Shown here in pieces: positions 33,967 to 42,828 of a stretch of 64,000 bases of DNA (the first letter of the stretch is position 1; the number at the start of each line of letters is the position of its first letter). The notes below the pieces were generated by a model. The model did no database searches and was not told the DNA's origin. It saw only the letters and a program-made list of their open reading frames with translations. A program made the translations under genes and the position numbers. The DNA lies in contig CAKTYT010000007.1 of NCBI GenBank assembly GCA_934633695.1, positions 1 through 64,000 on the forward strand, given 5' to 3'. Source of the stretch: an uncultured Clostridia bacterium. Lineage in GTDB: Bacteria; Bacillota; Clostridia; Christensenellales; CAG-138.

Positions 33967-33995
33967 TTTACTTTTGTACCTATTTCAGGTACAAT
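33967..33995 (+). promoter_or_regulatory. Promoter with internal operator, AIM24 gene
   Basis: TTTACT (33967-33972), 17-bp spacer, TACAAT (33990-33995). The spacer and -10 are overlapped by the 17-bp palindrome GTACCTATTTCAGGTAC (33976-33992), a likely repressor site. Confidence 0.6.
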
Positions 33996-34058
33996 AGCGG
34001 CATCAATGGTATGCTTTGCCATATGATATGTAAATAAAACAACAAACGGAGGTATTTT

Positions 34059-34739
34059 ATGCAATATGAGATAGTAGGCGAACCTATGGCGGTCGTAATA
34101 TGTAAGCTTCAATCGGGTGAAGCGATGATAACTGAAAGGGGCAGCATGGCGTGGATGAGTCCCAATATGAGGATGGAGACCACCTCAAACGGAGGATTCG
34201 GCAAGGCGTTGGGGAGAATGTTTGCAGGTGAGGCTCTTTTCCAGAACCGTTATACTGCCGAGGGCGGAAACGGCATGATCGCATTCGCTTCAAGTTTCCC
34301 CGGTTCCATACGCTGCTTTGATATAACACCGGATGAACCCATTATTGTCCAGAAAAGCGGTTTCCTTGCAAGTGAGACGGGCGTTGAGCTTTCAGTCCAC
34401 TTCCGCAAAAAATTTGGAGCAGGCCTCTTTGGAGGCGAAGGCTTTATCATGCAGAAACTTTCAGGCTGTGGAAAGGCATTTGTCGAAATCGACGGACATG
34501 CGGTTGAGTACGACCTCAAGGCGGGTCAGTCCATCATCGTTGACACCGGCAGTCTCGCAGTCATGAGTGCAAGCTGCACCATGGACATTGTGACTGTCAA
34601 GGGTGCAAAAAATGTTCTTTTCGGCGGAGAGGGTCTCTTTAACACGGTGATTACGGGACCCGGAAGAGTGCTTCTTCAGACTATGCCAATAAGTGCTGTT
34701 GCCGGTTCAATAGCACCGTTCATCGCAACAAAGAACTAA
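34059..34739 (+). CDS. AIM24 family protein (TIGR00266)
   Basis: 226 residues, ATG with GGAGG upstream. The whole protein is a compact Gly-rich beta sandwich of the AIM24/TIGR00266 family: MSPNMRMETTSNGG near 30, then an internal SFPGSIRCFDITPDEPIIVQKSG-type strand block (core FPGSIRCFDI), FGGEGFIMQKLSGCGKAFVE, and VLFGGEGLFNTVITGPGRV. Bacterial members are widespread and cytoplasmic with no established function; the mitochondrial relative influences inner-membrane complexes. Single gene with its own promoter and a hairpin downstream. Confidence 0.9.
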   Translation: MQYEIVGEPMAVVICKLQSGEAMITERGSMAWMSPNMRMETTSNGGFGKALGRMFAGEALFQNRYTAEGGNGMIAFASSFPGSIRCFDITPDEPIIVQKSGFLASETGVELSVHFRKKFGAGLFGGEGFIMQKLSGCGKAFVEIDGHAVEYDLKAGQSIIVDTGSLAVMSASCTMDIVTVKGAKNVLFGGEGLFNTVITGPGRVLLQTMPISAVAGSIAPFIATKN

Positions 34740-34757
34740 AAAACAGCTTTATATGGC

Positions 34758-34790
34758 GGAACCTTCTTTAGGTAGGTTCTGCTTTTTGAT
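34758..34790 (+). terminator. Probable terminator after the AIM24 gene
   Basis: GGCGGAACCTTCTTTAGG with complementary TAGGTTCTGC followed by TTTTTGA; the stem is GCGGAACCT/AGGTTCTGC with one wobble. Confidence 0.65.
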
Positions 34791-34851
34791 TTAAATGTTC
34801 AGCTGCCTAAATTGTTTCCGGACACTGTATCGATTTCGGTGTAAATAACAT

Positions 34852-34880
34852 TTGTCTAGTTTCGCTCGTTATGCTATAAT
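34852..34880 (+). promoter_or_regulatory. Promoter of the KamB/KamC-like operon
   Basis: TTGTCT (34852-34857), 17-bp spacer, TATAAT (34875-34880), 20 nt before the TTG start. Confidence 0.7.
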
Positions 34881-34900
34881 GATAAGCGGAGGAATGCGAC

Positions 34901-35905
34901 TTGCTTTACGAATTGACTGAAGGTTATAGTTCCGTATCGATAATCGGAATGTGCAAGAATGCAGGTAAGACGACCGTACTCAACGGTCTTATTTCTGCTT
35001 GTATGCGAAACGCCGAGGTTCTCGGGTTAACCTCAATCGGCAGAGACGGCGAGAGGAGCGACCTTGTTACAAATACGAAAAAACCCGAAATTTTTGTCCA
35101 TAGCGGAACTGTTATCGCAACGGCGGAAAAGGCACTGAATTTGGGAGATATTTCCCGGGAAATATTGGACGTCGCAGATATGCCGACTCCGATGGGAGAT
35201 ATTGTTATTGCAAGGGCAATGAGCGATGGCTTTGTTCAGCTTGCGGGGCCGTCAATGACGGTTCAAATTTCAAGAATAAGAGATGGCTTGTTGAATTTCG
35301 GTGCAGACTGCGTGTTTATTGACGGTGCATTGAGCAGAAAATCACTGGCGATGCCGTCGGTCAGCGAAGCGGCGATTCTTTGCAGCGGTGCAAGCTATTC
35401 CCCGGATATGCAAAAGACGGTTGAAGATACTGCTCATGCTGTCATGCTCATGAGTCTTGAGCAGACTGAAACAAATTTTGAATGGACGGATAAAAAATAT
35501 GCCGCTGTACGTGATGATGAGAGATTTGAGTCCGACGATATTTCTTCCTTTTCGGATGAACTCAGGCGCGGCGGTGTGAAAAAAGTCTTGCTTCGCGGCG
35601 GAGTTACGGATCTTATTGCTGCAAAACTGCTTGCTGCAGGGCGAAAGCTTGAAAATGTTGAGATTGTCTGCGAGGATGGGAGCAGATTGCTTTTGTCAGG
35701 GCAGAACATGCAAAGGCTTTTGCGTGCGGGGGCATGGCTCAGCGTTCTGAGAAAAACGAGGCTTTTGGCGGTAACGGTGAATCCGTTTTCTGCCTACGGA
35801 AATCACTACGATAAAGCAGCATTCATCGGTCTCATGAGGAAGATGCTCCCCGATGAAGTGAAAGTTATCAATGTTCTTGAAAGTGAGGGTGGAGATGTAT
35901 GCTGA
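34901..35905 (+). CDS. KamB-like aminomutase reactivase small subunit
   Basis: 334 residues, TTG start eight bases after GGAGG. The N-terminus has a P-loop-like IIGMCKNAGKTTVLNGL; a later block CVFIDGALSRKS resembles a switch/Walker B strand. Proteins of this type (KamB, OrfX) are encoded together with a MutS-like ATPase beside lysine 5,6-aminomutase or ornithine 4,5-aminomutase in amino-acid-fermenting Clostridia, where they are thought to reactivate the B12 enzyme by exchanging damaged cobalamin. The partner gene overlaps its 3' end by 7 bp, as in those clusters. No aminomutase subunit, thiolase-like Kce or other lysine-fermentation gene is in this window, so the client enzyme is unknown or encoded elsewhere. 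Confidence 0.7.
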   Translation: MLYELTEGYSSVSIIGMCKNAGKTTVLNGLISACMRNAEVLGLTSIGRDGERSDLVTNTKKPEIFVHSGTVIATAEKALNLGDISREILDVADMPTPMGDIVIARAMSDGFVQLAGPSMTVQISRIRDGLLNFGADCVFIDGALSRKSLAMPSVSEAAILCSGASYSPDMQKTVEDTAHAVMLMSLEQTETNFEWTDKKYAAVRDDERFESDDISSFSDELRRGGVKKVLLRGGVTDLIAAKLLAAGRKLENVEIVCEDGSRLLLSGQNMQRLLRAGAWLSVLRKTRLLAVTVNPFSAYGNHYDKAAFIGLMRKMLPDEVKVINVLESEGGDVC

Positions 35906-37365
35906 CCAATGCCCAGCTGAATTCAATAGGATTTACATTTATTCAATCGGAAGCAGAACCGCTTTCACCGTATGGTGCGGAATTGGCAAGACGGCCCCAC
36001 CTTTATACTCCCGATGAGCATTATCTGCTTGTTTGCGAGCTTGAAAATGTCGAAAAGCTGGCCTGTCTTCGGGAATGGTTTCCGGACGAGTTTCAGTCGC
36101 TTGAAAGAGCATTGATGCAGTTTAAAGATGTTCGCAGGTCAATTGAACGCAGTCGTGAATTTACACTTACAGACGTTGAATTCTTTGAAATTAAGAGATT
36201 TTTGATTTGCCTTGAAACTCTTTCGGCAGCTTACGCTAAGCTGCTTAAGGACGACACGCTGAACGGAATTGACATCGAACCATTTACTGCTGCATTGGAT
36301 ATTGTTGACCCGGAGGGTATGAGGGCGATGACTTTCAGGGTGAGTGATACATGCTCGCGGCTGCTTGGCAACGTCCGTCGTGAGAGGAAACAGCTTGATC
36401 TGCTTATTCGTTCGGTCGATAATGCATCAAAAAAAGAAGAATTGACGGCAAATCGCTCGATTCTTGCGGCAAAAGAGGCAGATGAAGAAGCAAGAATTCG
36501 AACGGAAATGACGAAAAAGTTTGCAGAGTTTGCAGATGGATTAATGTCAGTTACTGAGTCAATTGCGAAACTCGATTTTGCGGCGGCTAAGTCACTTCTG
36601 ATGAAAAAACTTCACGGCATCGTTCCAAAAGTTGAATTCGGAGGAGCAAAGCTGAGTTTTTCCGAAATGGTTAATCCGAAAGTTGATGCTGTTCTCAAAA
36701 AAAAGGGGATGAGCTTTACTCCTCTAAGCATTGAACTTAAGGCAGGTACAACGGTGATAACCGGTGCAAATATGGGAGGCAAGTCGGTTGCGGTGAAAAC
36801 ACTGGCGTTGAACACGCTGCTTGCTCTTCACGGCTTTCCCGTATTTTGCAGGACAGGGATAATTCCGCATTTTTCGGAAGTAGACCTTCTATGCGAGGAT
36901 ATGGAGGATCAGCTTTCGGGTCTTTCAAGTTTCGGCGGCGAGATGGTTCGATTCGATAAAATAGTAAGATCATCGACGGACGGCTTGAAGCTTGTCCTGC
37001 TTGACGAATTCGCAAGGGGAACTAATCCGCATGAAGGTTCTGCTCTCGTGCGTGCGGCAGTAAAATTCTTTAACGCACGGAAGAATACGTTTGCACTGAT
37101 CACGACGCATTTTGACTACGTTGCATCGTTTGCATCAACACACTATCAGGTCATGGGCCTGCGCAATGCCGACAGAGAAGAGCTTAAGGCATCGCTTCAG
37201 ACCGGGGGCGAGAAGAACATTGCCACACTTGAGAAGTTTATGGACTATGGATTGTATCCCGTTGAGCCCGATGTCAATCCGCCGAGAGATGCAATAACAA
37301 TTTGCAGGGCACTCAACGTTTCGGACGAGTTTATGCAGCTCGTGGACGGCAAAAACGAACAATAG
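35899..37365 (+). CDS. KamC-like MutS-family ATPase
   Basis: 488 residues, ATG overlapping the previous stop, RBS GGTGGAG. The N-terminal half is helical and coiled (ANRSILAAKEADEEARIRTE), corresponding to MutS core/lever regions but without the mismatch-binding domain. The C-terminal half is a MutS-type ATPase: Walker A ITGANMGGKSVAVKT (about 285), signature LSSFGGEM (about 338), Walker B LVLLDEFARGTNP (about 368) and H-loop LITTHFDYV. This matches the KamC/OrfY reactivase ATPase that pairs with KamB. A MutS2-like role is less likely because no Smr domain is present. It would act with the upstream protein on a cobalamin-dependent aminomutase; that client is not visible here. Confidence 0.78.
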   Translation: MLTNAQLNSIGFTFIQSEAEPLSPYGAELARRPHLYTPDEHYLLVCELENVEKLACLREWFPDEFQSLERALMQFKDVRRSIERSREFTLTDVEFFEIKRFLICLETLSAAYAKLLKDDTLNGIDIEPFTAALDIVDPEGMRAMTFRVSDTCSRLLGNVRRERKQLDLLIRSVDNASKKEELTANRSILAAKEADEEARIRTEMTKKFAEFADGLMSVTESIAKLDFAAAKSLLMKKLHGIVPKVEFGGAKLSFSEMVNPKVDAVLKKKGMSFTPLSIELKAGTTVITGANMGGKSVAVKTLALNTLLALHGFPVFCRTGIIPHFSEVDLLCEDMEDQLSGLSSFGGEMVRFDKIVRSSTDGLKLVLLDEFARGTNPHEGSALVRAAVKFFNARKNTFALITTHFDYVASFASTHYQVMGLRNADREELKASLQTGGEKNIATLEKFMDYGLYPVEPDVNPPRDAITICRALNVSDEFMQLVDGKNEQ

Positions 37366-37414
37366 TTATAAACGGATAAATTTCCGATTATAAAAATAAA
37401 AAACGGAGAATTGT

Positions 37415-38257
37415 ATGAAAAAGACATCGAAGACTTCAATGAGAATGATCGCCATTTTGGCAATTGCAGTTGTGCTCCTTGCATTCACTGCCTGTTTCCC
37501 TTCCTACGGCAATGAAGCCGGTCCGACAAGTGACCCGACAATTGGATCGGAGGAACTTCAGGAAATCAACATTATTTCAAATGCTTCAATGCAGGTAAAT
37601 ATTGAAACCGCAATCGGTGCGATTTGCTATGCAGATAACCAGAACAGGTACCTCAAAGAGGATGAGGTTGACTTTACCGTTGAGCTTTTTGATGCCGACG
37701 GTAATGAAATTAATGATAAAATGACCTACGAGATGAATAAAAACGGCGTTATTATCGTTAAGGCAGCCGAAGTCGGTTCTATCAAAATTTCCGCTACTTC
37801 AAAGTACGGTAAATCTGCGGAAAAGTCTATTCCGGTAACACGCCAGTCAATGACAATTTTCGATATTATTCTTCTTGGCATTGGCATCTATGCTCTCTAC
37901 ATGGGCATTGTCGGTAAGGGTAAGGTCTACCAGAATGAGTTCATTAAATCCGGTATGGAAGCTCAATACAAGATGGTTACAAGGCTCAGTTGCATCGGTG
38001 TTGCACTGTGCATGGTAGCATCAGGTATTGTTGCAGCACTCGACGGTTACGGAAAGTATGATCTAGTGGGATACATCCTTCTCGGCGTTGCACTCGTCAT
38101 CTTCATTGCCGGAATGGTGGCAACCGGAAACATGGTCGATAAAAAGGCGAAGAAGGAAGCCGAGGCAAAGCGTATGCAGGGCAGGGATATGAAGGCCCCC
38201 AAGGCAGCGTTTGAATTTGACGAAAACGAACCGACTGTTGATGATTTGAGGAAATAA
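37415..38257 (+). CDS. Lipoprotein with Ig-like domain and C-terminal membrane segments
   Basis: 280 residues, ATG with CGGAGA upstream. Lipobox LAFTAC near residue 28. Mature residues 30-150 look like a bacterial Ig-like (Big) beta domain (DEVDFTVELFDADGNEI, VGSIKISATSKYGKS). Three hydrophobic segments follow (IIILLGIGIYALYMGI-like near 155, SCIGVALCMVASGIVAAL near 190, YILLGVALVIFIAGMVA near 215), with a basic/acidic cytoplasmic tail (DKKAKKEAEAKRMQ). A lipidated N-terminus combined with three membrane spans is unusual; the first segment might instead be an uncleaved anchor. I do not recognise the family. It precedes the PTS-like transporter by 66 bp and may be co-transcribed with it. Confidence 0.6.
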   Translation: MKKTSKTSMRMIAILAIAVVLLAFTACFPSYGNEAGPTSDPTIGSEELQEINIISNASMQVNIETAIGAICYADNQNRYLKEDEVDFTVELFDADGNEINDKMTYEMNKNGVIIVKAAEVGSIKISATSKYGKSAEKSIPVTRQSMTIFDIILLGIGIYALYMGIVGKGKVYQNEFIKSGMEAQYKMVTRLSCIGVALCMVASGIVAALDGYGKYDLVGYILLGVALVIFIAGMVATGNMVDKKAKKEAEAKRMQGRDMKAPKAAFEFDENEPTVDDLRK

Positions 38258-38323
38258 AATGTTTTTGCCGGAGACAGTTGGAAATAACGAAACTCCGGCA
38301 AAGTTAACTTGAAAGGAAACAAG

Positions 38324-39433
38324 ATGGAAAACAACAAAAAAACGGCAGTTTCGAACAACCGAATGGGTGCGACCTCTGAAAAGGGAATAAAGTATTATGC
38401 AGACAGGTATTTTATCCGTGCACTGGGTTCAATGGCAAAGGGCTTGTTTGCTTCGCTGCTGGTCGGAACCATTCTCGCTCAATTTGCAAAGATTCCGTTT
38501 CTCACAAACATTTTGAGTCCAATAGTCGCTGTTGCTCAGAATGGCTTTGTTATCGGTGCTGCAATCGGTGCTGCAATTGCAATTGGGCTTGGTGCCAAAG
38601 CACTGACTCTTTGCTCTGCCGTTGTGGTCGGGGCAATCGGTTATATGAGTGGTGCAAACGGTGCAGGTCCCATTGGAGCATATGTTGCTGCGATCATCGG
38701 AATCGAGATCGGCAATCTCATTGAAGGCAAAACAAAAGTTGACATACTCGTGGTTCCTATTTCGGCGTTGGTTACGGGCGGTATTGTCGGTATTCTTCTC
38801 GGGAATCCGCTCGGCAGTTTTATGAACTGGCTCGGAACGATCATCGGAAAGGCAACGTTCATGAGTCCCGTTCCGATGGGAATTATCGTTTCAGTTGTGA
38901 TGGGCCTTGTTCTCACTGCTCCCATTTCAAGTGCTGCAATTGCAGCAATGATCTTTGTTGCATCGGCTGCACCCTCGCAGGAAGTGCTTGAGGGAATAAT
39001 GCTTGCGGCAGGTGCAGCAACAATCGGTTGTTCGTGCCAGATGGTCGGATTTGCCGTTTCAAGCTTTCGCGAAAATCGCTGGGGAGGAATCGTCTCACAG
39101 GGGCTTGGCACTTCAATGCTCCAAGTTCCGAATATTTTGCGTCACCCTGCAATACTTGTCCCGCCGACACTTGCAAGTGCGATTCTCGGTCCGCTTGGAA
39201 CGACCGTGTTTAAGATGCAGAACATGGGTGTCGCAGGCGGTATGGGTACCTGTGGCTTGGTAGGACAGATCGGGACCTTTACAACAATGCTTGGCACTGG
39301 TGAAGGCTGGCTCAGCATTCTTCTTAGAGTATTACTTCTCCATATTATCGCTCCTGCTGTTATTTCACTTGCAGTCAGCGAAATTATGAGAAAACTCGAC
39401 TGGATAAAACAAAACGATATGCTGCTTGACTAA
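38324..39433 (+). CDS. PTS IIC-like membrane transporter (PTS_EIIC_2 type)
   Basis: 369 residues from ATG 38324 (AAAGGA seven bases upstream; TTG 38309 is too early). About nine to ten hydrophobic, Gly/Ala-rich segments such as GFVIGAAIGAAIAIGLGAKA and ALTLCSAVVVGAIGYM, with the family's NGAGPIGAYVAAIIGIEIG block and a VPMGIIVSVVMGLVLTAPIS segment. This is the PF13303-like PTS EIIC group, whose members occur without linked IIA/IIB subunits and whose substrates are unknown. No other PTS component is in the window, so phosphotransferase coupling is doubtful. Confidence 0.8.
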   Translation: MENNKKTAVSNNRMGATSEKGIKYYADRYFIRALGSMAKGLFASLLVGTILAQFAKIPFLTNILSPIVAVAQNGFVIGAAIGAAIAIGLGAKALTLCSAVVVGAIGYMSGANGAGPIGAYVAAIIGIEIGNLIEGKTKVDILVVPISALVTGGIVGILLGNPLGSFMNWLGTIIGKATFMSPVPMGIIVSVVMGLVLTAPISSAAIAAMIFVASAAPSQEVLEGIMLAAGAATIGCSCQMVGFAVSSFRENRWGGIVSQGLGTSMLQVPNILRHPAILVPPTLASAILGPLGTTVFKMQNMGVAGGMGTCGLVGQIGTFTTMLGTGEGWLSILLRVLLLHIIAPAVISLAVSEIMRKLDWIKQNDMLLD

Positions 39434-39487
39434 TCTGAATCAATAGATGTCTGAAAGGATGTCCGCTTGAATGCGGATGTAAAATTT

Positions 39488-40891
39488 ATGGAAAAAATTT
39501 ATCTTTATAATACGCTCACAAAATCTATAGATGAGTTTAAAACCCATGAACCGGGAAAGGTTTCGATGTATACCTGCGGACCCACGGTCTACCATTTTGC
39601 CCACATAGGCAATTTGCGTTCTTATATAATGGAGGATGTCCTCGAAAAGTTTCTTCGTTATGTCGGCTATGATGTGAAGAGAGTCATGAATATTACCGAT
39701 GTCGGTCATCTTGCAAGTGACGGTGATACCGGGGAAGACAAAATGGTTTCGGGTGCAAAGCGTGAGGGAAAGAGCGTCATGGAGCTTGCAAAGTTCTATG
39801 AGGATGCTTTCTTTGATGACTGTAAAAAGCTGAATATAAAAACGCCGGATGTTGTTGAACCTGCAACGCATTGCATTGACGAATATATCAAACTGATTGA
39901 AAAGCTCTTTGAGAACGGCTATGCATATGAGGCCGGGGGAAACGTCTATTTTGATACCTCGAAGCTGAAGGATTATTATGCACTCACCGGTCATTCATCC
40001 GATGATTTGCTTGTTGGTGTAAGGAATGATGTTGAAGAGGATGGAAACAAGAGAAATAAGTCCGACTTTGTTCTCTGGTTCACCAAGTCAAAGTTTGATT
40101 CGCAGGAACTCAAATGGGACAGTCCGTGGGGTGTAGGTTATCCCGGCTGGCATATCGAATGCTCTGCGATCAGCATGAAACACTTGGGAGAGTATTGCGA
40201 TTTGCATTGCGGCGGTGTGGACAATATTTTCCCGCACCATACGAATGAGATTGCTCAGAGCGAAGCGGCACTCGGGCATCAGTGGTGTACACACTGGTTC
40301 CATGTTCAGCACCTCAATGACCGTGAAGGAAAAATGAGTAAGTCGAAGGGCAATATTTTGACAGTATCCGTCTTGCAGGAAAAGGGATATGACCCGTTGG
40401 TTTACCGTATGTTCTGCTTGCAAAGCCACTATCGCAAACCCCTCGAATTTACTTATGACACGCTTGACAACTCCAGGGCAGCATATGAACGTCTCGTAAA
40501 CCGCATCGCCAACATTGCGGATGAGGGCGAGGTCGATATGGATTTGTTCGGCAGATACCGTGCAAAGTTTATTGAAAAGGTCGGCAGCGATTTGAATACT
40601 TCGCTCGGTTTGACAGTTCTCTACGACCTGTTAAAAGAGGAAACGAACGGAGCGACAAAGCTTGCCGTTATCAATAGCTTTGATGAAGTGCTTTCACTCG
40701 ACCTTACTTCGAATGAGCGGGAAAATCATTCTAATGAGCTTCGTGAATACGTTGAAAGGCTGATTGCCGAACGAATTGAAGCAAAGAAAAGCAAAAACTA
40801 TGCTCGTGCAGACGAAATCCGAAACGAGCTTGCTGCAAAGGGCATAATGCTCAAGGATACAAAGGACGGAACAACTTGGCAGAAGGCATGA
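39488..40891 (+). CDS. cysS: Cysteinyl-tRNA synthetase
   Basis: 467 residues from ATG 39488, which gives the usual family N-terminus (KIYLYNTLTK). A TTG at 39467 has the better RBS (AAAGGATG) and would add seven residues, so the start is open. Class I synthetase that charges tRNA-Cys with cysteine in the cytosol. Key motifs: zinc-binding Cys in MYTCGPTVY, HIGH-type HFAHIGN near 32, WHIECSA with zinc Cys near 220, DLHCGGVDNIFPHHTNE, and KMSKSKGN near 278. Length is normal. Overlaps or abuts the DUF1385 gene. A tRNA-Cys gene is at 255 of this window, but there is no linkage in transcription. Confidence 0.96.
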   Translation: MEKIYLYNTLTKSIDEFKTHEPGKVSMYTCGPTVYHFAHIGNLRSYIMEDVLEKFLRYVGYDVKRVMNITDVGHLASDGDTGEDKMVSGAKREGKSVMELAKFYEDAFFDDCKKLNIKTPDVVEPATHCIDEYIKLIEKLFENGYAYEAGGNVYFDTSKLKDYYALTGHSSDDLLVGVRNDVEEDGNKRNKSDFVLWFTKSKFDSQELKWDSPWGVGYPGWHIECSAISMKHLGEYCDLHCGGVDNIFPHHTNEIAQSEAALGHQWCTHWFHVQHLNDREGKMSKSKGNILTVSVLQEKGYDPLVYRMFCLQSHYRKPLEFTYDTLDNSRAAYERLVNRIANIADEGEVDMDLFGRYRAKFIEKVGSDLNTSLGLTVLYDLLKEETNGATKLAVINSFDEVLSLDLTSNERENHSNELREYVERLIAERIEAKKSKNYARADEIRNELAAKGIMLKDTKDGTTWQKA

Positions 40892-40923
40892 GCGAACAAT
40901 GCTTGTGCAGAAAGGATCATTGG

Positions 40924-41976
40924 ATGAGGAAATGTGCGGTAGGCGGTCAGGCCGTCATGGAGGGCGTCATGATGAAGTCGGATACGGGCATTGCAATGGC
41001 GGTGCGTCGGGCCGACGGAAAGATCGTGACAAGCTATAAAAAGAGCACAACAAAGGCGAAGAAGGGCACGTTCTGGGGATTTCCGGTTGTCAGAGGCTGC
41101 GTTGCTTTTGTTGAGTCGCTTGTGACCGGCATAAGGACGACAACCGAGTCGGCAAACATGTACGGAGAGGATCTGTTTGAAGACGAAGAGCCATCAAAAT
41201 TCGAAAAATGGTTGTCAAAGACATTCGGCAAAGATATCGAGGATGTCGTTATCGGCGTCGCCCTCGTCATGGGTATCGCATTGTCGGTGGGATTGTTTGT
41301 TTTCCTTCCTCAGCTTATTTCGTCGCTGATTTTCGGTGAAGGCAAGAGCATTTGGAGGTCGCTTGTCGAAGGGCTTCTGAGGGTCGGTATATACATTGCA
41401 TATCTTTTCGCTTGCTCAAGCATAAAGCAGATGAAGAGACTGTTCATGTACCACGGTGCAGAGCATAAAACAATCGCATGCTACGAAGCGGAGGACGAAA
41501 TGACCCCTGCAAGTGCGATGAAGCATAAGCGTCTGCATCCACGCTGCGGAACAAATTATCTTTTCCTCGTCATGGCAATTTCAATACTCGTCCTGACATG
41601 TATTGATGTAGTGTTTATGTATGGATTAAAGATTCAGATAAGCAACTCGGTTCTCGCTTTTTTGTTCAGGTTCGGCATTAGAATAATTTGCTTGCCTTTG
41701 ATTGCAGGCATCAGCTATGAAGTACTGCGTGCGGCGGCAAAAAAAGACAACTGGCTTACAAAGGCCGTCCGTGCTCCCGGTATGGGATTGCAGCTTATTA
41801 CGACAAAAGAACCGACAGAGGATATGATTGAGGTCGCAATGGCCGCATTCTACATTGCAATGGGTGAAAGAACCTGCGAATACTACAATTCAACGACTAA
41901 TAATGCACCCGATGCGGCAGAGCAACACGAAGAAAGCGTGGAAAAGACCGAAAACGCAGTGAGTGAAAACAAATGA
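40924..41976 (+). CDS. DUF1385 family membrane protein
   Basis: 350 residues from ATG 40924, chosen because it gives the family start (RKCAVGGQAVMEGVMM) and lies seven bases after AAAGGA; an ATG at 40888 overlapping the cysS stop is possible. Features: the N-terminal GGQAVMEGVMM signature, WGFPVVRGCVAFVESLVTG, several membrane helices (VVIGVALVMGIALSVGLFVF and later ones), and the conserved MKRLFMYHGAEHKTIACYEA and LHPRCGTNYLFLV. Function is unestablished. In many Firmicutes it sits next to rpmE, prmC and prfA, and the same DUF1385-prmC-prfA order appears here. The conserved His/Glu and Cys suggest an enzyme or metal site, but this is inference. Confidence 0.9.
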   Translation: MRKCAVGGQAVMEGVMMKSDTGIAMAVRRADGKIVTSYKKSTTKAKKGTFWGFPVVRGCVAFVESLVTGIRTTTESANMYGEDLFEDEEPSKFEKWLSKTFGKDIEDVVIGVALVMGIALSVGLFVFLPQLISSLIFGEGKSIWRSLVEGLLRVGIYIAYLFACSSIKQMKRLFMYHGAEHKTIACYEAEDEMTPASAMKHKRLHPRCGTNYLFLVMAISILVLTCIDVVFMYGLKIQISNSVLAFLFRFGIRIICLPLIAGISYEVLRAAAKKDNWLTKAVRAPGMGLQLITTKEPTEDMIEVAMAAFYIAMGERTCEYYNSTTNNAPDAAEQHEESVEKTENAVSENK

Positions 41977-42809
41977 CAGTGAGCGTTTATGAACGTTTGT
42001 TAGAGACAAGGAGACTGCTTAAAAGCATAGTGCCGGATGAAATGACGGCAGACTTCGAAGCAAGGCAGCTCCTTGCCTTTGTACTCGGTATGGACAAATT
42101 ATCCCCAGGTGCTTACGGCATTGAAATGACGGACGAACAGCAAATGCATCTTTCAAATGCGGTTCTGAGGCGTCTTAACAGGGAACCGCTGCAATACATT
42201 ATCGGCGAATGGGAGTTCATGGGTCTTCCGTTCTATGTGGATGAAAATGTTCTTATTCCAAGGCAGGATACCGAAACGCTTTGTGAAGCGGTTGAGACGT
42301 TTATAAAGGGCAGCCCGAAAAGCAACTACTCACTCCTAGATGTCTGTACGGGTACGGGCTGCATTGGGATAAGCCTCTGTGTGCGAAACAGCATCAGAAC
42401 AGTACTTTCCGATGTAAGCGAGGACTGTCTTAAAATTGCTGCGAAAAATTGTATCAGGAACGGCATACATTGCGATATCATAAAGAGCAACTTGCTTGAG
42501 AGCATTGAGGAAAGGTATGATATTATAACGGCAAATCCTCCTTATGTGAAAACAAGCGTAATCGATTCGTTGGATGCAGAGGTAAAAAGGGAACCCAGAC
42601 TTGCCCTTGATGGAGGAGAAGATGGGCTTGGCTTTTACAGACGTCTGAGAGGCGACTTTGAAAAGCATCTTAATAAAGGAGGCTTGCTTGCGATGGAGAT
42701 AGGATTTGACCAGGGAGAAAGCGTGCGGAGTATCTTTTCATGCTGTGGGAAGGTTTCGGTGATTAAGGACCTTTGCGGCTGCGATCGCGTCGTCACGGTT
42801 GAAATATGA
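41973..42809 (+). CDS. prmC: Release factor glutamine methyltransferase
   Basis: 278 residues, ATG overlapping the upstream stop by 4 bp. PrmC methylates the Gln of the GGQ motif in release factors RF1 and RF2 using SAM. An N-terminal helical domain (1-85, with LNREPLQYIIGEWEF) leads into a Rossmann methyltransferase: LIPRQDTETL near 92, motif I LDVCTGTGCIGISL near 117, and the hallmark NPPYVKTSVI near 188. Located directly upstream of its substrate's gene prfA, 19 nt away, the classical pairing. Confidence 0.95.
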   Translation: MTVSVYERLLETRRLLKSIVPDEMTADFEARQLLAFVLGMDKLSPGAYGIEMTDEQQMHLSNAVLRRLNREPLQYIIGEWEFMGLPFYVDENVLIPRQDTETLCEAVETFIKGSPKSNYSLLDVCTGTGCIGISLCVRNSIRTVLSDVSEDCLKIAAKNCIRNGIHCDIIKSNLLESIEERYDIITANPPYVKTSVIDSLDAEVKREPRLALDGGEDGLGFYRRLRGDFEKHLNKGGLLAMEIGFDQGESVRSIFSCCGKVSVIKDLCGCDRVVTVEI

Positions 42810-42828
42810 AAACAGAGGAAAATGATTT

